From RGIG6919 sp045531905 (GTDB lineage Bacteria > Bacillota > Clostridia > Lachnospirales > Lachnospiraceae), in contig JAZSEY010000026.1 in assembly GCA_045531905.1 (NCBI GenBank), positions 124,001 through 188,000 on the forward strand: a DNA stretch of 64,000 nt. The letters are read 5' to 3'. The position numbers and the translations under genes are program-made. Below the pieces are notes generated by a model that was not told where the DNA came from, made no database searches, and saw only the letters and a list, made by a program, of their open reading frames with translations. Below are positions 8,458 through 17,293 of the stretch, in pieces (the first letter of the stretch is position 1; the number at the start of each line of letters is the position of its first letter).

Positions 8458-9267
8458 CTATTGTGTCGATGATAACAATCTGATGTCACGAATTAAATTC
8501 TTCAACTGAACATCCAAACTACAATCAACCATTCCGTTATCTGTCTCAATCACACACTGATTTCGAGACAATTTCACATCAGCAAAAATCTCAAGGAAAA
8601 TACCAGGATTATTGGCACCATAGATTTCGTCCTTACGGCTCTCTAATAATTCATAGTCTTCTTCTGAAACCTTCACAATAAAATGCTTGCTGTCCTCAAT
8701 ATCGCGCATAGTACGGTTAATGATATAAAACAAAACATCTTTTTGTTCTTCTACTACAATACCTGTAAGTTTCGTAACCAAATCGCAAGCTAAAGCAGCC
8801 ATTTTCGGTTCAGCGTCATTGAGAAACTGATTCTTCTCTGCTTCAATAGCCGAAAGCACTTGCAATTTGTCTAACTCTACCTGTTTTTGCAATTCTTTCA
8901 AGGCATCTTGTTTTTCTTGTTCAGCTTTTTCTATTCCTTCAGCATATCCTGCCTGATAACCATCCTGTTTCGCCGATTCCATAATCTGAGCAGCTTGTAA
9001 CCTGGCTTCTGACAACATACGTTCAGACTGTGATTTTGCATCCTGCAGCATCATATCTGCAAGCACTCTCTTTTCCTCAAACTCAGCCTCTTTATATGTG
9101 TTATCTTCCAGAATATCTTCCAATTCTAAATCTTCAATATCTTCGTCTTGTTCATCAATACTTCGAATAACCTTGTTTTCCTTTTCTGCATATAACAGTT
9201 CGGGATCAATCACAAGCTTATCATCATGAGCAAATGCAACAAAACCAGACTTAATCACATTAGACAA
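8458..9267 (-). CDS. fliH: Flagellar assembly protein FliH
   Basis: FliH binds FliI and links it to the export gate. The protein has an acidic coiled-coil N-terminal half with the repeat-like segment YQAGYAEGIEKAEQEKQ, and a C-terminal domain (AALACDLVTKLTGIVVEEQ... YIINRTMRDIED) shared with V/F-ATPase peripheral stalk subunits. I place the start at TTG (9265-9267): GGAGGTGA lies eight bases upstream and the codon overlaps the fliG stop, giving 269 residues. An ATG 45 bp further upstream has no ribosome site. Confidence 0.92.
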   Translation of the reverse strand: MSNVIKSGFVAFAHDDKLVIDPELLYAEKENKVIRSIDEQDEDIEDLELEDILEDNTYKEAEFEEKRVLADMMLQDAKSQSERMLSEARLQAAQIMESAKQDGYQAGYAEGIEKAEQEKQDALKELQKQVELDKLQVLSAIEAEKNQFLNDAEPKMAALACDLVTKLTGIVVEEQKDVLFYIINRTMRDIEDSKHFIVKVSEEDYELLESRKDEIYGANNPGIFLEIFADVKLSRNQCVIETDNGMVDCSLDVQLKNLIRDIRLLSSTQ

Positions 9268-10273
9268 CGATCTCGTCACCTCCGCCACGAGAAATAACAA
9301 TCTCGCCTGCATCTTCTAACTTTCGAATAATGTTTACAATCTTCTGCTGTGCATCTTCTACATCCTTCAAACGTACCGGACCCATGTATTCCATATCTTC
9401 CTTGATCATGGCAGCCAGACGTGAAGATAGGTTGTCGAAAATAACCTGTTGTACTTGCTCGTTTGTGCTCTTAAGAGCAATTGCAAGTTCGTTATTATCA
9501 ACTTCACGAAGCACTGTCTGAATTGCACGATTGTCAAGCGTAAGAATATCTTCGAACACAAACATCTTACGTCTGATCTCATCAGCAAGTTCTGGCTCTT
9601 CGATTTCCAGAGTTTCCATAATATGTTTCTCTGTACTTCTATCAACAGCATTCAAGATATTTACAATTGCATCTACGCCACCAACGGTAGTGTAGTCCTG
9701 ATTTACAAGGGAAGCCAACTTTCTCTCCAAAACTTTCTCCACTTCTTTAATCACATCTGGTGAAGTACGATCCATCATAGCAATACGTTTTGCAACATCA
9801 GCCTGCTTTTCCGGTGGTAAAGCACCAACAACAGCAGATGCCTGCGACGATGGCAAATATGCCAAAATCAACGCAATTGTCTGTGGATGTTCGTCCTGAA
9901 TGAAGTTCAACAACTGAGATGCATCTGTCTTACGCACAAATTCGAAAGGACGAACCTGTAAAGACGCCGTCAAACGACTGATAACATCCTTTGCCTTCTC
10001 TTCTCCCAACGCCTTGTCCAGCAATTCCTTTGCATAACCAATACCACCCTCAGCAATATACTGCTGAGCAAGACACACTTCATAGAATTCATCCATAACT
10101 GCATCTTTTAACTCAGGAGAGATACTTCTGGTATTCGCAATCTCTAAAGTCAACTGTTCAATTTCATCATCTTTTAAATGTTTGAATACAGATGAAGACT
10201 TTTCCGGCCCTAATACAATCAACAAAATGGCCGCTTTTTGTACTCCACTAATATCATCTAAGACCATGCTCAT
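9260..10273 (-). CDS. fliG: Flagellar motor switch protein FliG
   Basis: FliG couples stator force to the rotor and binds the MS ring. The sequence contains GVQKAAILLIVLGPEKSSSVFKHL at the N terminus, the middle-domain EHPQTIALILAYLP motif, and the C-terminal charged helix region MFVFEDILTLDNRAIQTVLREVD that contacts MotA. The ATG at 10273 follows a GGGAGTGAT site and gives 337 residues, the normal length; a longer reading would overlap fliF without a ribosome site. Confidence 0.97.
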   Translation of the reverse strand: MSMVLDDISGVQKAAILLIVLGPEKSSSVFKHLKDDEIEQLTLEIANTRSISPELKDAVMDEFYEVCLAQQYIAEGGIGYAKELLDKALGEEKAKDVISRLTASLQVRPFEFVRKTDASQLLNFIQDEHPQTIALILAYLPSSQASAVVGALPPEKQADVAKRIAMMDRTSPDVIKEVEKVLERKLASLVNQDYTTVGGVDAIVNILNAVDRSTEKHIMETLEIEEPELADEIRRKMFVFEDILTLDNRAIQTVLREVDNNELAIALKSTNEQVQQVIFDNLSSRLAAMIKEDMEYMGPVRLKDVEDAQQKIVNIIRKLEDAGEIVISRGGGDEIVV

Positions 10274-10277
10274 ACTA

Positions 10278-11879
10278 TCACTCCCAATCCTCATTCAGCC
10301 AGTTACGAAGCAACGCTGCAACGGCTTCTGGGTTCTCATCAACAAACTTTTCAATCTGCTGTCTTGATGCAGATTTTTCACTAAATTCAATATCATCCAG
10401 AGTCTGATTCTCTTTTGTAGTAGCAAGCAGAGCTTCAACTGAAAGTTCTGGCTCTAATTCCACTACTTCTACCGGCTTCATTCCCTTGAACACCACAAAG
10501 AGAATTAATAAAACAATCATAGAAGCCAAAATAATCTGCACGATATTCTCAAAATCTAATCCCGGATTCTCTGTTTCATAGAATACAGGAACCTCGTATG
10601 CCAAAACCGAAACTCTATCAATATCAATACCTGATGCATTTGAAATCAATGTAATAATAGATTCATCCACCTCTATTAAAGTAGATTCGCTATTCTCGCT
10701 CTTAAACTGAGCAAAAGTTGTACCTTCCAACTGTCCCAGTTCTTCCATTTCATCTTCGTTATAAATCTTATATTTCGTCAACACAACTGCAATGGAAGAG
10801 TTATCAAGATGTATCTGACCTACCGAAGATCTGCTGACAACCTTTTCATAACTGGTGTTATACTCTTCCTTCATAATCGAAACAGTAGAATTGCCATTGG
10901 TTGTATTTTGTAATGCAACGTCAGTAATTTCTTCGCCATTAGCATCCGTACCGGTCAAATTCTCAAGACCTTCCACGTTGTCTGCTTCATAGGTATAAGT
11001 ATTGGCAACCGGACCTGTGTCATCCTCATCATTGGAACTATATGTAACCTTTTCAATCTCGTCCGGGTTAATCTGGATGTCCAAATTCGCAGCTACCTGC
11101 GCATCGTTATACACACCAGAACTGATTAACACATTACGAATACTGTTATTAAAATTACTCTCAACCTGATTTTTAATGTCTAATGCATTGCTGGCATTTC
11201 CCATGTCAGTATTGTCTGTGCCAGAGAACAACAATGTACCTGATTGATCTAAAATACGGACACTATCAGTAGAGGAACCAATTAAATTGGCTGCTATACT
11301 TGCAATCTGAGATGCATCCTTTGTAAATTCATCTGTTGTATTTAATGTAATACTGATAGTTGATTCTTTTTCGTCTTTATAAATGCTGTTTGTTTTATCC
11401 GGAACATGAATCAACACTTTACAACTCTTAACACCATCGATGGTTTCAAACATTTTTTCAATCGTGTTTTGCTTATCAAAAAGAAACTTCAATTTTCTTT
11501 CATAGTCAGTGGTACTCATACTATTTTCGAAAACGTTACTCTTATCATCGCTACTACCTGCAACCATATCATTCTCTCCAAGAATTAACATTGCATCATA
11601 GTATTGCTTCTGGTCAACACTTAAAATAGTTGCGTCATTACCACCTACCTTTACTTCAATACCCTTCTCAGACAGCAAGGTTTTTGCTTCTGCAGCTTCT
11701 TTTGTAGTGGTAAATACTTGTAACTGTTTATATTCTGTTCTGGAAAAAACCGCAACAAGTATTGCCAGCAGAAAAATCACTGCTGCCAACACTGAAAGTA
11801 TAATTGTCTTTTGTTTATTTGTGTATTTATTCCAAAATTCAATAATCATATTTGGAATCTGTTTTAATCTCTCGCCCAT
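10278..11879 (-). CDS. fliF: Flagellar MS-ring protein FliF
   Basis: FliF forms the membrane ring that houses the export apparatus. The 533-residue protein has an N-terminal membrane helix (about residues 22-44), a secretin-like ring-building region (TKEAAEAKTLLSEKGIEVKV, DYERKLKFLFDKQNTIEKM), a variable acidic middle, a second membrane helix at about 440-462 (IVQIILASMIVLLILFVVF) and the C-terminal FliG-binding tail ending in FVDENPEAVAALLRNWLNED. The ATG at 11879 has GGAG seven bases upstream; one five codons earlier does not. Confidence 0.97.
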   Translation of the reverse strand: MGERLKQIPNMIIEFWNKYTNKQKTIILSVLAAVIFLLAILVAVFSRTEYKQLQVFTTTKEAAEAKTLLSEKGIEVKVGGNDATILSVDQKQYYDAMLILGENDMVAGSSDDKSNVFENSMSTTDYERKLKFLFDKQNTIEKMFETIDGVKSCKVLIHVPDKTNSIYKDEKESTISITLNTTDEFTKDASQIASIAANLIGSSTDSVRILDQSGTLLFSGTDNTDMGNASNALDIKNQVESNFNNSIRNVLISSGVYNDAQVAANLDIQINPDEIEKVTYSSNDEDDTGPVANTYTYEADNVEGLENLTGTDANGEEITDVALQNTTNGNSTVSIMKEEYNTSYEKVVSRSSVGQIHLDNSSIAVVLTKYKIYNEDEMEELGQLEGTTFAQFKSENSESTLIEVDESIITLISNASGIDIDRVSVLAYEVPVFYETENPGLDFENIVQIILASMIVLLILFVVFKGMKPVEVVELEPELSVEALLATTKENQTLDDIEFSEKSASRQQIEKFVDENPEAVAALLRNWLNEDWE

Positions 11880-11922
11880 ATGATTCTCCGTCATATCTTA
11901 TGATTTAAAATGAAAACGAACA

Positions 11923-12237
11923 CTATAATTGCATATTCATTAATTCTTTATATGCCTCAATCGCCTTATTCGTCACGCGCACTGTATATTGTAATGCAAT
12001 ATTTGCTTTTTGCTGCGCGATTGCCAAATCATGGGTGCTCGTCGAATATCCCAAAGCAAAATTAATCTCTGCCTGCTCTGCATTCTTCTGATAGGTATCT
12101 GCTTCTTTATACATGTTAACTGCAGAAGACAGCAATGATTCAAAGGCCCCTAAGTTATCACCATTCACCTTCGTATCATTTTGAATGGTCAAACCACCAA
12201 TACCATTATTCACAAGATCAATACCTGTAACATTCAT
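11923..12237 (-). CDS. fliE: Flagellar hook-basal body complex protein FliE
   Basis: FliE joins the MS ring to the rod. The 104-residue protein ends with the family pattern ALGYSTSTHDLAIAQQKANIALQYTVRVTNKAIEAYKELMNM. AAAGGAG lies seven bases before the ATG at 12237; an ATG two codons upstream is too close to that site to be used. The neighbours flgC and fliF fit the normal order. Confidence 0.95.
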   Translation of the reverse strand: MNVTGIDLVNNGIGGLTIQNDTKVNGDNLGAFESLLSSAVNMYKEADTYQKNAEQAEINFALGYSTSTHDLAIAQQKANIALQYTVRVTNKAIEAYKELMNMQL

Positions 12238-12272
12238 ATACATTCTCCTTTAGACCGTCTGTCCTATTAAGA

Positions 12273-12716
12273 CTAATTTTTCATTAATTCCAAACCTTTC
12301 ATTGCCATAGATTTGCTGGCATTGAAACTGGTAACGTTTGCCTCGTAGGAACGACTGGCATCAATCATATTTGTCATCTCAGTTACGGTATCTACATTTG
12401 GATATGAAACATATCCATTCTCATCTGCATCCGGATGATCAGGATCATATACTAATTTAAAATCTGACTGGTCCTCGTGAATACCTGCAACCTTAACACC
12501 AGTCGGTGTGTATGTATTTAACTTGTTAAACAAAATCTGGTCAAATCCGGAAAGTGTACCCTGATCCTTGAAGGTTACCATCTTTCTTCTATATGGTGTT
12601 CCGTCTTCAGTTCTTGTTGTATTTGCATTTGCTATATTCTCAGCAATCGTATCTAATCTTACCTGTTGCGCAGTCATACCTGTTGCTGCAACATTCATAC
12701 CTGTAAAAATACTCAT
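12273..12716 (-). CDS. flgC: Flagellar basal-body rod protein FlgC
   Basis: A proximal rod subunit exported by the flagellar type III system. The 147-residue protein has the N-terminal axial motif (NVAATGMTAQQVRLDTIAENIANANTTRT) and the C-terminal VDTVTEMTNMIDASRSYEANVTSFNASKSM block typical of FlgC. GGAGGTG lies seven bases before the ATG. It follows flgB by 12 bp. Confidence 0.96.
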   Translation of the reverse strand: MSIFTGMNVAATGMTAQQVRLDTIAENIANANTTRTEDGTPYRRKMVTFKDQGTLSGFDQILFNKLNTYTPTGVKVAGIHEDQSDFKLVYDPDHPDADENGYVSYPNVDTVTEMTNMIDASRSYEANVTSFNASKSMAMKGLELMKN

Positions 12717-12728
12717 AACCTACACCTC

Positions 12729-13121
12729 CTATGAAGATAACACTGTCTTGAATCGAGAAAATTCCTGTGTCATCTGATCCACAAGGGCATTGTATCGAAT
12801 CTGGTTCTCTGCCAGATACGCTTCCTCTGTATGGATATCCACATTATTTCCATCTTCGCGATAAGATAAATCAGCATCATCTGTATAAATCAAAGGCTGA
12901 TAATCTTCACGTTCTTGCACAAGATTTTCTACCTTACTATCCAATGAATGTGTACCGTACATCGCAGACTGCAAAATACTTTCAAAAGCGATATCCTTCC
13001 GCTTATATCCGGCAGTATCCACATTCGCAATGTTATTTGCAATTAATTCATTTCTTGTATTGGCTGCATCAGCGGCCATATCTAACACATCAATATAATT
13101 ATAAATATTAGAATTAATCAT
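12729..13121 (-). CDS. flgB: Flagellar basal-body rod protein FlgB
   Basis: The first gene of the flagellar operon encodes a proximal rod subunit. The rod signature AADAANTRNELIANNIANVDTAGYKRKDIAFESIL is near the N terminus, and the C-terminal ENQIRYNALVDQMTQEFSRFKTVL matches FlgB. The ATG at 13121 was chosen for its AGGAGAGG site; it gives 130 residues. About 125 bp separate it from codY. That gap holds hairpins but no convincing sigma-A promoter. Confidence 0.95.
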   Translation of the reverse strand: MINSNIYNYIDVLDMAADAANTRNELIANNIANVDTAGYKRKDIAFESILQSAMYGTHSLDSKVENLVQEREDYQPLIYTDDADLSYREDGNNVDIHTEEAYLAENQIRYNALVDQMTQEFSRFKTVLSS

Positions 13122-13176
13122 GATATCCTCTCCTTTGCTAAATGTAAGCACGATGGCGTTCACCTGTCATCATCAC

Positions 13177-13196
13177 AAAAAGGACTTATGAGTCCT
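13177..13196 (-). terminator. Probable codY terminator
   Basis: The minus strand reads AGGACT-CATA-AGTCCT followed by TTTTTG: a short six-pair stem with a U tract, about 50 bases after the codY stop codon. It also lies in the stretch upstream of flgB, so it could act as an attenuator on transcripts that continue into the flagellar operon. Confidence 0.55.
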
Positions 13197-13200
13197 ACCC

Positions 13201-13237
13201 ACAAATCCTTTTGTAAACATTGGAAATCCTTTTCCAA
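13201..13237 (-). promoter_or_regulatory. Two tandem hairpins with AGGA loops
   Basis: The minus strand contains TTGGAAA-AGGA-TTTCCAA (13220-13237) and, 5 bases later, ACAAA-AGGA-TTTGT (13201-13214). Both stems are perfect and both expose the same four-base loop AGGA. CsrA binds the core ANGGA in hairpin loops, so this pair resembles a double CsrA target. They lie 10 to 46 bases after codY and 80 to 116 bases before flgB. No binding data are available. Confidence 0.4.
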
Positions 13238-13246
13238 CACAATCAT

Positions 13247-14020
13247 CTAATGATTACTGATTTTTTCGAGCTCATCAAATACAACGTCATTCAAAACCTT
13301 GATATATGTACCTTTCATTCCTGAAGAGCGTGATTCAATAACACCTGCACTTTCAAACTTTCTAAGTGCGTTTACGATTACAGAACGGGTAATTCCTACT
13401 CTGTCCGCAATCTTGCTTGCAACCAAAATACCTTCATTACCATCCAACTCATGAAAAATATGAATAATCGCTTCCAATTCAGAGAAGGATAATGTGCTGA
13501 TGGCAGACTTAACAATAGCAAGTTTTCTGTTCTCTTCCGCGTTCTCTTCATTCACTGAGCGCATCATCTCAAGACTCACAACGGTTGTACCATACTCTGC
13601 AAGTATTATATCGTCAATCTCGTATTGTTTATCCAGTTTATACATAAAAACTGTACCTAAACGTTCACCGGCTATATCAATTGGAGTAATAATCGCCTGA
13701 TAACGACCAATATCCGTACCTTCGAAGCCTAATGTAGCAAGGTTAACATTCTCCTTTGTTGACAGAACAGATAACAGACGTTCATTCAACATATCGTCAA
13801 TATGTCCACCAACCTTGTCCTCAATCAACTCCGAAATCTCCTTGATGCCGGAACGGTTCTTCACACCCAACACTTTTCCCTTTTTGCTTATAACAAGCAC
13901 GTTTGATTCCAAAATTTCTCCAAGCACTTCACAGATGTCATTAAAAACTACCATATGGGAATTGTTGTTATGCAGCAGTTTATTTATTTTTCTTGTCTTG
14001 TCCAATAATTGAACGCTCAT
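13247..14020 (-). CDS. codY: Global transcriptional repressor CodY
   Basis: CodY senses branched-chain amino acids and GTP and represses many stationary-phase, nitrogen and motility genes in Firmicutes. The 257-residue protein starts MSVQLLDKTRKINKLL, has the N-terminal GAF-like effector domain, and carries a C-terminal winged helix-turn-helix (ASKIADRVGITRSVIVNALRKFESAG). AGGAGG is six bases before the ATG at 14020; an upstream GTG has no ribosome site. It sits between topA and flgB, an arrangement like that in Bacillus, where codY also precedes flgB. Confidence 0.97.
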   Translation of the reverse strand: MSVQLLDKTRKINKLLHNNNSHMVVFNDICEVLGEILESNVLVISKKGKVLGVKNRSGIKEISELIEDKVGGHIDDMLNERLLSVLSTKENVNLATLGFEGTDIGRYQAIITPIDIAGERLGTVFMYKLDKQYEIDDIILAEYGTTVVSLEMMRSVNEENAEENRKLAIVKSAISTLSFSELEAIIHIFHELDGNEGILVASKIADRVGITRSVIVNALRKFESAGVIESRSSGMKGTYIKVLNDVVFDELEKISNH

Positions 14021-14055
14021 AGACATCCTCCTATGCATCGAAAAACCATATAGAC

Positions 14056-14084
14056 ATATTACCACATTTTATTCCTATTAACAA
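14056..14084 (-). promoter_or_regulatory. Promoter for codY
   Basis: On the minus strand TTGTTA (14079-14084) and TAATAT (14056-14061) are separated by 17 bases, and TGG precedes the -10, giving an extended -10. The predicted start lies about 30 bases before the codY ATG. Confidence 0.6.
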
Positions 14085-14120
14085 CAATAAAATGCATTCT
14101 AAGGCATCTCATTATGTCAT

Positions 14121-16190
14121 TTATGATTCCTTCTTTGGTCTATTAAAAACAGCTCCACAATCACTATTCTGACACACTAAATGGGTTCCCTTCTCTACAA
14201 GATATCCACCACATTTATCACATTTTTCATTTACCGGTTTCTGCCATGACATAAATTCACACTCAGGATAACCAATACAACCAAAGTATTTACGTCCTTT
14301 TTTCGTCTTTTTAATAACTATTTCTTTGCCACAATCTGGACAATCAACGCCTATTTTTTCAAAGTAAGGCTTCGTGTTTCTACAGTCAGGAAAACCAGGG
14401 CAAGCCAAGAACTTACCATGTGGACCATACTTAATTACCATCATATTTCCACAAACATCACACTGCTCATCGGAAACCTCATCAGCAATCTTAACAGATT
14501 CCAATTCTTTTTCAGCAACCAAAACTGCCTCATGCAAATCCGGATAGAAATTACGCACTACCGTCTTCCACTCAATATTACCTTCTTCAATTTGGTCAAA
14601 CAAGCTCTCCAGATTCGCTGTAAAATTCGCATCAATAATAACAGGAAACGCCTGCTTCATCATATTGTTAACAGCCTCACCAAGTTCTGTCACAAATAAA
14701 TTCTTATTCTCTTTGACAACATAGCGTCTCGCTATAATTGTAGAAATGGTCGGAGCATAAGTACTAGGTCTTCCTATTCCCAAATCTTCCAACGCCTTTA
14801 CAAGCATCGCTTCATTATAATGAGCTGGAGGTTGTGTAAAATGCTGTTCCGGATGCATAGTTTCAATCTTCAACTTAGAATCCTTTGTAATACCACTCAA
14901 AGATTTGTTAGTATCATCTTCGTCATTATCCACTACATATACCGCCATAAAACCATCAAATGCAAGTTTAGAAGCCGATGCCTTAAATGGATAACCGGCA
15001 GCCTCAGCCTTTACAGTTGTAGTAGCATACACTGCAGGTTGCATTCTACTAGCCAGAAAACGATTATAAATCAATTGATATAATCTAAATTGATCTCTGG
15101 AAAGAGCATCTTTCACAATTACCGGACGCAAATTGATGTCTGTAGGACGAATCGCCTCATGTGCATCCTGCACATTTAACTTGATATTGTCACTATTATT
15201 GTCATCCACAACATATTGCTCACCATAATTCTCAGCAACAAATGCTTTTGCAGCTAAATGTGCTTCGTCAGATACACGGGTAGAGTCAGTACGAAGATAT
15301 GAAATCAAGGCGATTGTACCTTTTCCCTTAATATCAACACCTTCATATAATTGTTGTGCTATACGCATAGTTTTTGCAGTCGGAAAATTCAGTTTTTTGG
15401 ATGCTTCTTGCTGCAATGTAGATGTCGTAAATGGTAATGGTTGTTTTCTACTTCTTTTACTTTCCTTGACTTCTTTTACAACAAATTCAGCATCACTCGT
15501 GGCTGCAGAAATTGTATCTAATTCCTTACGGGAATTAATTCTCCCATCTTTATCACCACTATATTTAAATATAATATTCTTTTTCACATCTGGAGTAGAT
15601 ACTTCAGCCTCTAGACTAAAATACTCCTCAGGCAAAAAGGCATTGATTTCATCTTCTCTATCACAAATCAAGCGTAATGCAACAGACTGTACGCGACCGG
15701 CACTCAGTCCTCGTTTAATTTTTGCCCATAAAAGCGGACTGATCTCATATCCCACAAAACGGTCAATAATTCTTCTAGCCTGCTGTGCATCCACCAAATC
15801 CATATCAATATCACGTGCTTTTTTAATAGAAGATTTGACGGCATTCTTTGTAATCTCATTAAACGTAATTCGCTTAAACTTTTTAGCATCCAGTTTTAAT
15901 GATTGACTTAAATGCCATGAAATTGCTTCTCCTTCACGATCCGGGTCAGTTGCGAGATAAACCATATCTGCTTTTTTAACAGCTTTTCGCAAAGCAGCTA
16001 ACAAATCACCTTTTCCACGAATAGTAATATACTTTGGTTCAAAATCCTTATCTATATCCACACCAATTTGGCTTTTAGGCAAATCCCTAACATGACCATT
16101 AGAGGCAACAACCTCGTATTGATTCCCCAAAAATTTTTTGATTGTTTTCGCTTTTGCAGGCGACTCCACAATTAACAGATTGTTAGCCAT
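14121..16190 (-). CDS. topA: DNA topoisomerase I
   Basis: Type IA topoisomerase that relaxes negative supercoils. The 689-residue protein has the TOPRIM domain at the N terminus (LLIVESPAKAKTI, YLATDPDREGEAISWHL), the active-site tyrosine motif (ISYLRTDSTRVS) at about residue 300, and three C-terminal zinc-ribbon motifs with paired CxxC knuckles (CDVCG, CPDCG, CDKCG). Length and domains are complete. It follows dprA by 14 bp in a yifB-dprA-topA operon. Confidence 0.98.
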   Translation of the reverse strand: MANNLLIVESPAKAKTIKKFLGNQYEVVASNGHVRDLPKSQIGVDIDKDFEPKYITIRGKGDLLAALRKAVKKADMVYLATDPDREGEAISWHLSQSLKLDAKKFKRITFNEITKNAVKSSIKKARDIDMDLVDAQQARRIIDRFVGYEISPLLWAKIKRGLSAGRVQSVALRLICDREDEINAFLPEEYFSLEAEVSTPDVKKNIIFKYSGDKDGRINSRKELDTISAATSDAEFVVKEVKESKRSRKQPLPFTTSTLQQEASKKLNFPTAKTMRIAQQLYEGVDIKGKGTIALISYLRTDSTRVSDEAHLAAKAFVAENYGEQYVVDDNNSDNIKLNVQDAHEAIRPTDINLRPVIVKDALSRDQFRLYQLIYNRFLASRMQPAVYATTTVKAEAAGYPFKASASKLAFDGFMAVYVVDNDEDDTNKSLSGITKDSKLKIETMHPEQHFTQPPAHYNEAMLVKALEDLGIGRPSTYAPTISTIIARRYVVKENKNLFVTELGEAVNNMMKQAFPVIIDANFTANLESLFDQIEEGNIEWKTVVRNFYPDLHEAVLVAEKELESVKIADEVSDEQCDVCGNMMVIKYGPHGKFLACPGFPDCRNTKPYFEKIGVDCPDCGKEIVIKKTKKGRKYFGCIGYPECEFMSWQKPVNEKCDKCGGYLVEKGTHLVCQNSDCGAVFNRPKKES

Positions 16191-16204
16191 GAAATAACTC
16201 CCTT

Positions 16205-17293
16205 CTACCTTAACACCCTAACATAATAACTTTTTACTATTTGCTTTATGTAACCCTTTATCTCCAATGACAACAATGTACTAAGCACCTCGGACGGGGA
16301 TAATTGACATTGTTGAATAATTTCTTCTATATAAATTGGTTCCAAACGAACACAACTATACACTATTTTTTCTGTGTACGCAAGCAAATTTTCTGTCAAT
16401 TCATCTTTAAGAGTCTCATTTTGGCTAATCATTCCCAGTTCTTTCAACAATTCATTGGGACTAACAACAGGTCTCGCCCCCTGAGAAATTAAACGTATAC
16501 AACCAATGCTATTCTCATCCGTAATCCTACCCGGGATGGCAAATATATCCTTCCCCTGTTCCAAGCCTTGGTCTACTGTGATAAATGTTCCGCTTTTTTC
16601 TTTTGCCTCTACAACTAAAACAGCATCTGCCAATGCACTAATCAGTCTGTTGCGTTCTGGAAAATGATATGGCTTTGGCGATGCATCCGGCAAGTATTCA
16701 GATAGAATCCCTCCATCTTCCTCCATTCGCATATACAAATTATAGTTTTCCTTCGGATACACGGTATGTATTCCACCACCTATTATTCCAATTGTATATC
16801 CACCAACCTCTAAAGCACCTTGATGCGATGCTGCATCTATCCCTAACGCCAACCCACTCACGATGCCAACACCATTACGAGCAAGCTCTTTTGCAAAATA
16901 ACCGGTAACTTCCATACCATAAAAGGAAGCATTTCTAGACCCTATGACAGCCACCAGTTTTTGTTCTTTTCTCGGCAGTTTTCCTTTATAATAGAAGGCC
17001 AAAGGATAATCTTCTAACGCACAAAAACTTTGCGGATAAACATTGTTTTCTCGATGACAAAAATGCACCCCTTTATGAGCCAAGCTATTCCACTGTTTTT
17101 CAATAGAAGTCAAATCTTTTTCATGTTCCCAAATACAAAATTTATCGCCAGAAACAAATAACTGTAGCTCGTCCTGCCTTGCCATATAAATATTATAAGG
17201 ACTACCAAAATATTCCAACATTTGTCTTTTTTTCTTTCGTGAAATGACTGTAGTATTCGCAAACCACATCCAAAACAAATCATTTTGATTCAC
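16205..17293 (-). CDS. dprA: DNA-processing protein DprA (Smf)
   Basis: DprA loads RecA onto incoming single-stranded DNA during transformation. The 362-residue protein has the Rossmann-like core with KLVAVIGSRNASFYGMEV, GIVSGLALGIDAASHQGAL and IFAIPGRITDENSIGC. A C-terminal winged-helix-like region follows. It starts with GTG (17291-17293), preceded by GGAGGGG, and overlaps the yifB stop by four bases. Presence of dprA and yifB does not by itself prove natural competence. Confidence 0.95.
   Translation of the reverse strand: MNQNDLFWMWFANTTVISRKKKRQMLEYFGSPYNIYMARQDELQLFVSGDKFCIWEHEKDLTSIEKQWNSLAHKGVHFCHRENNVYPQSFCALEDYPLAFYYKGKLPRKEQKLVAVIGSRNASFYGMEVTGYFAKELARNGVGIVSGLALGIDAASHQGALEVGGYTIGIIGGGIHTVYPKENYNLYMRMEEDGGILSEYLPDASPKPYHFPERNRLISALADAVLVVEAKEKSGTFITVDQGLEQGKDIFAIPGRITDENSIGCIRLISQGARPVVSPNELLKELGMISQNETLKDELTENLLAYTEKIVYSCVRLEPIYIEEIIQQCQLSPSEVLSTLLSLEIKGYIKQIVKSYYVRVLR

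Noticed and set aside
14085..14120. Terminator after topA
   Set aside because: Only a four- to five-pair AT-rich stem (ATGC/GCAT) near TTTTATT is present, overlapping where topA ends; too weak to support. Transcription from yifB-dprA-topA may read into codY.
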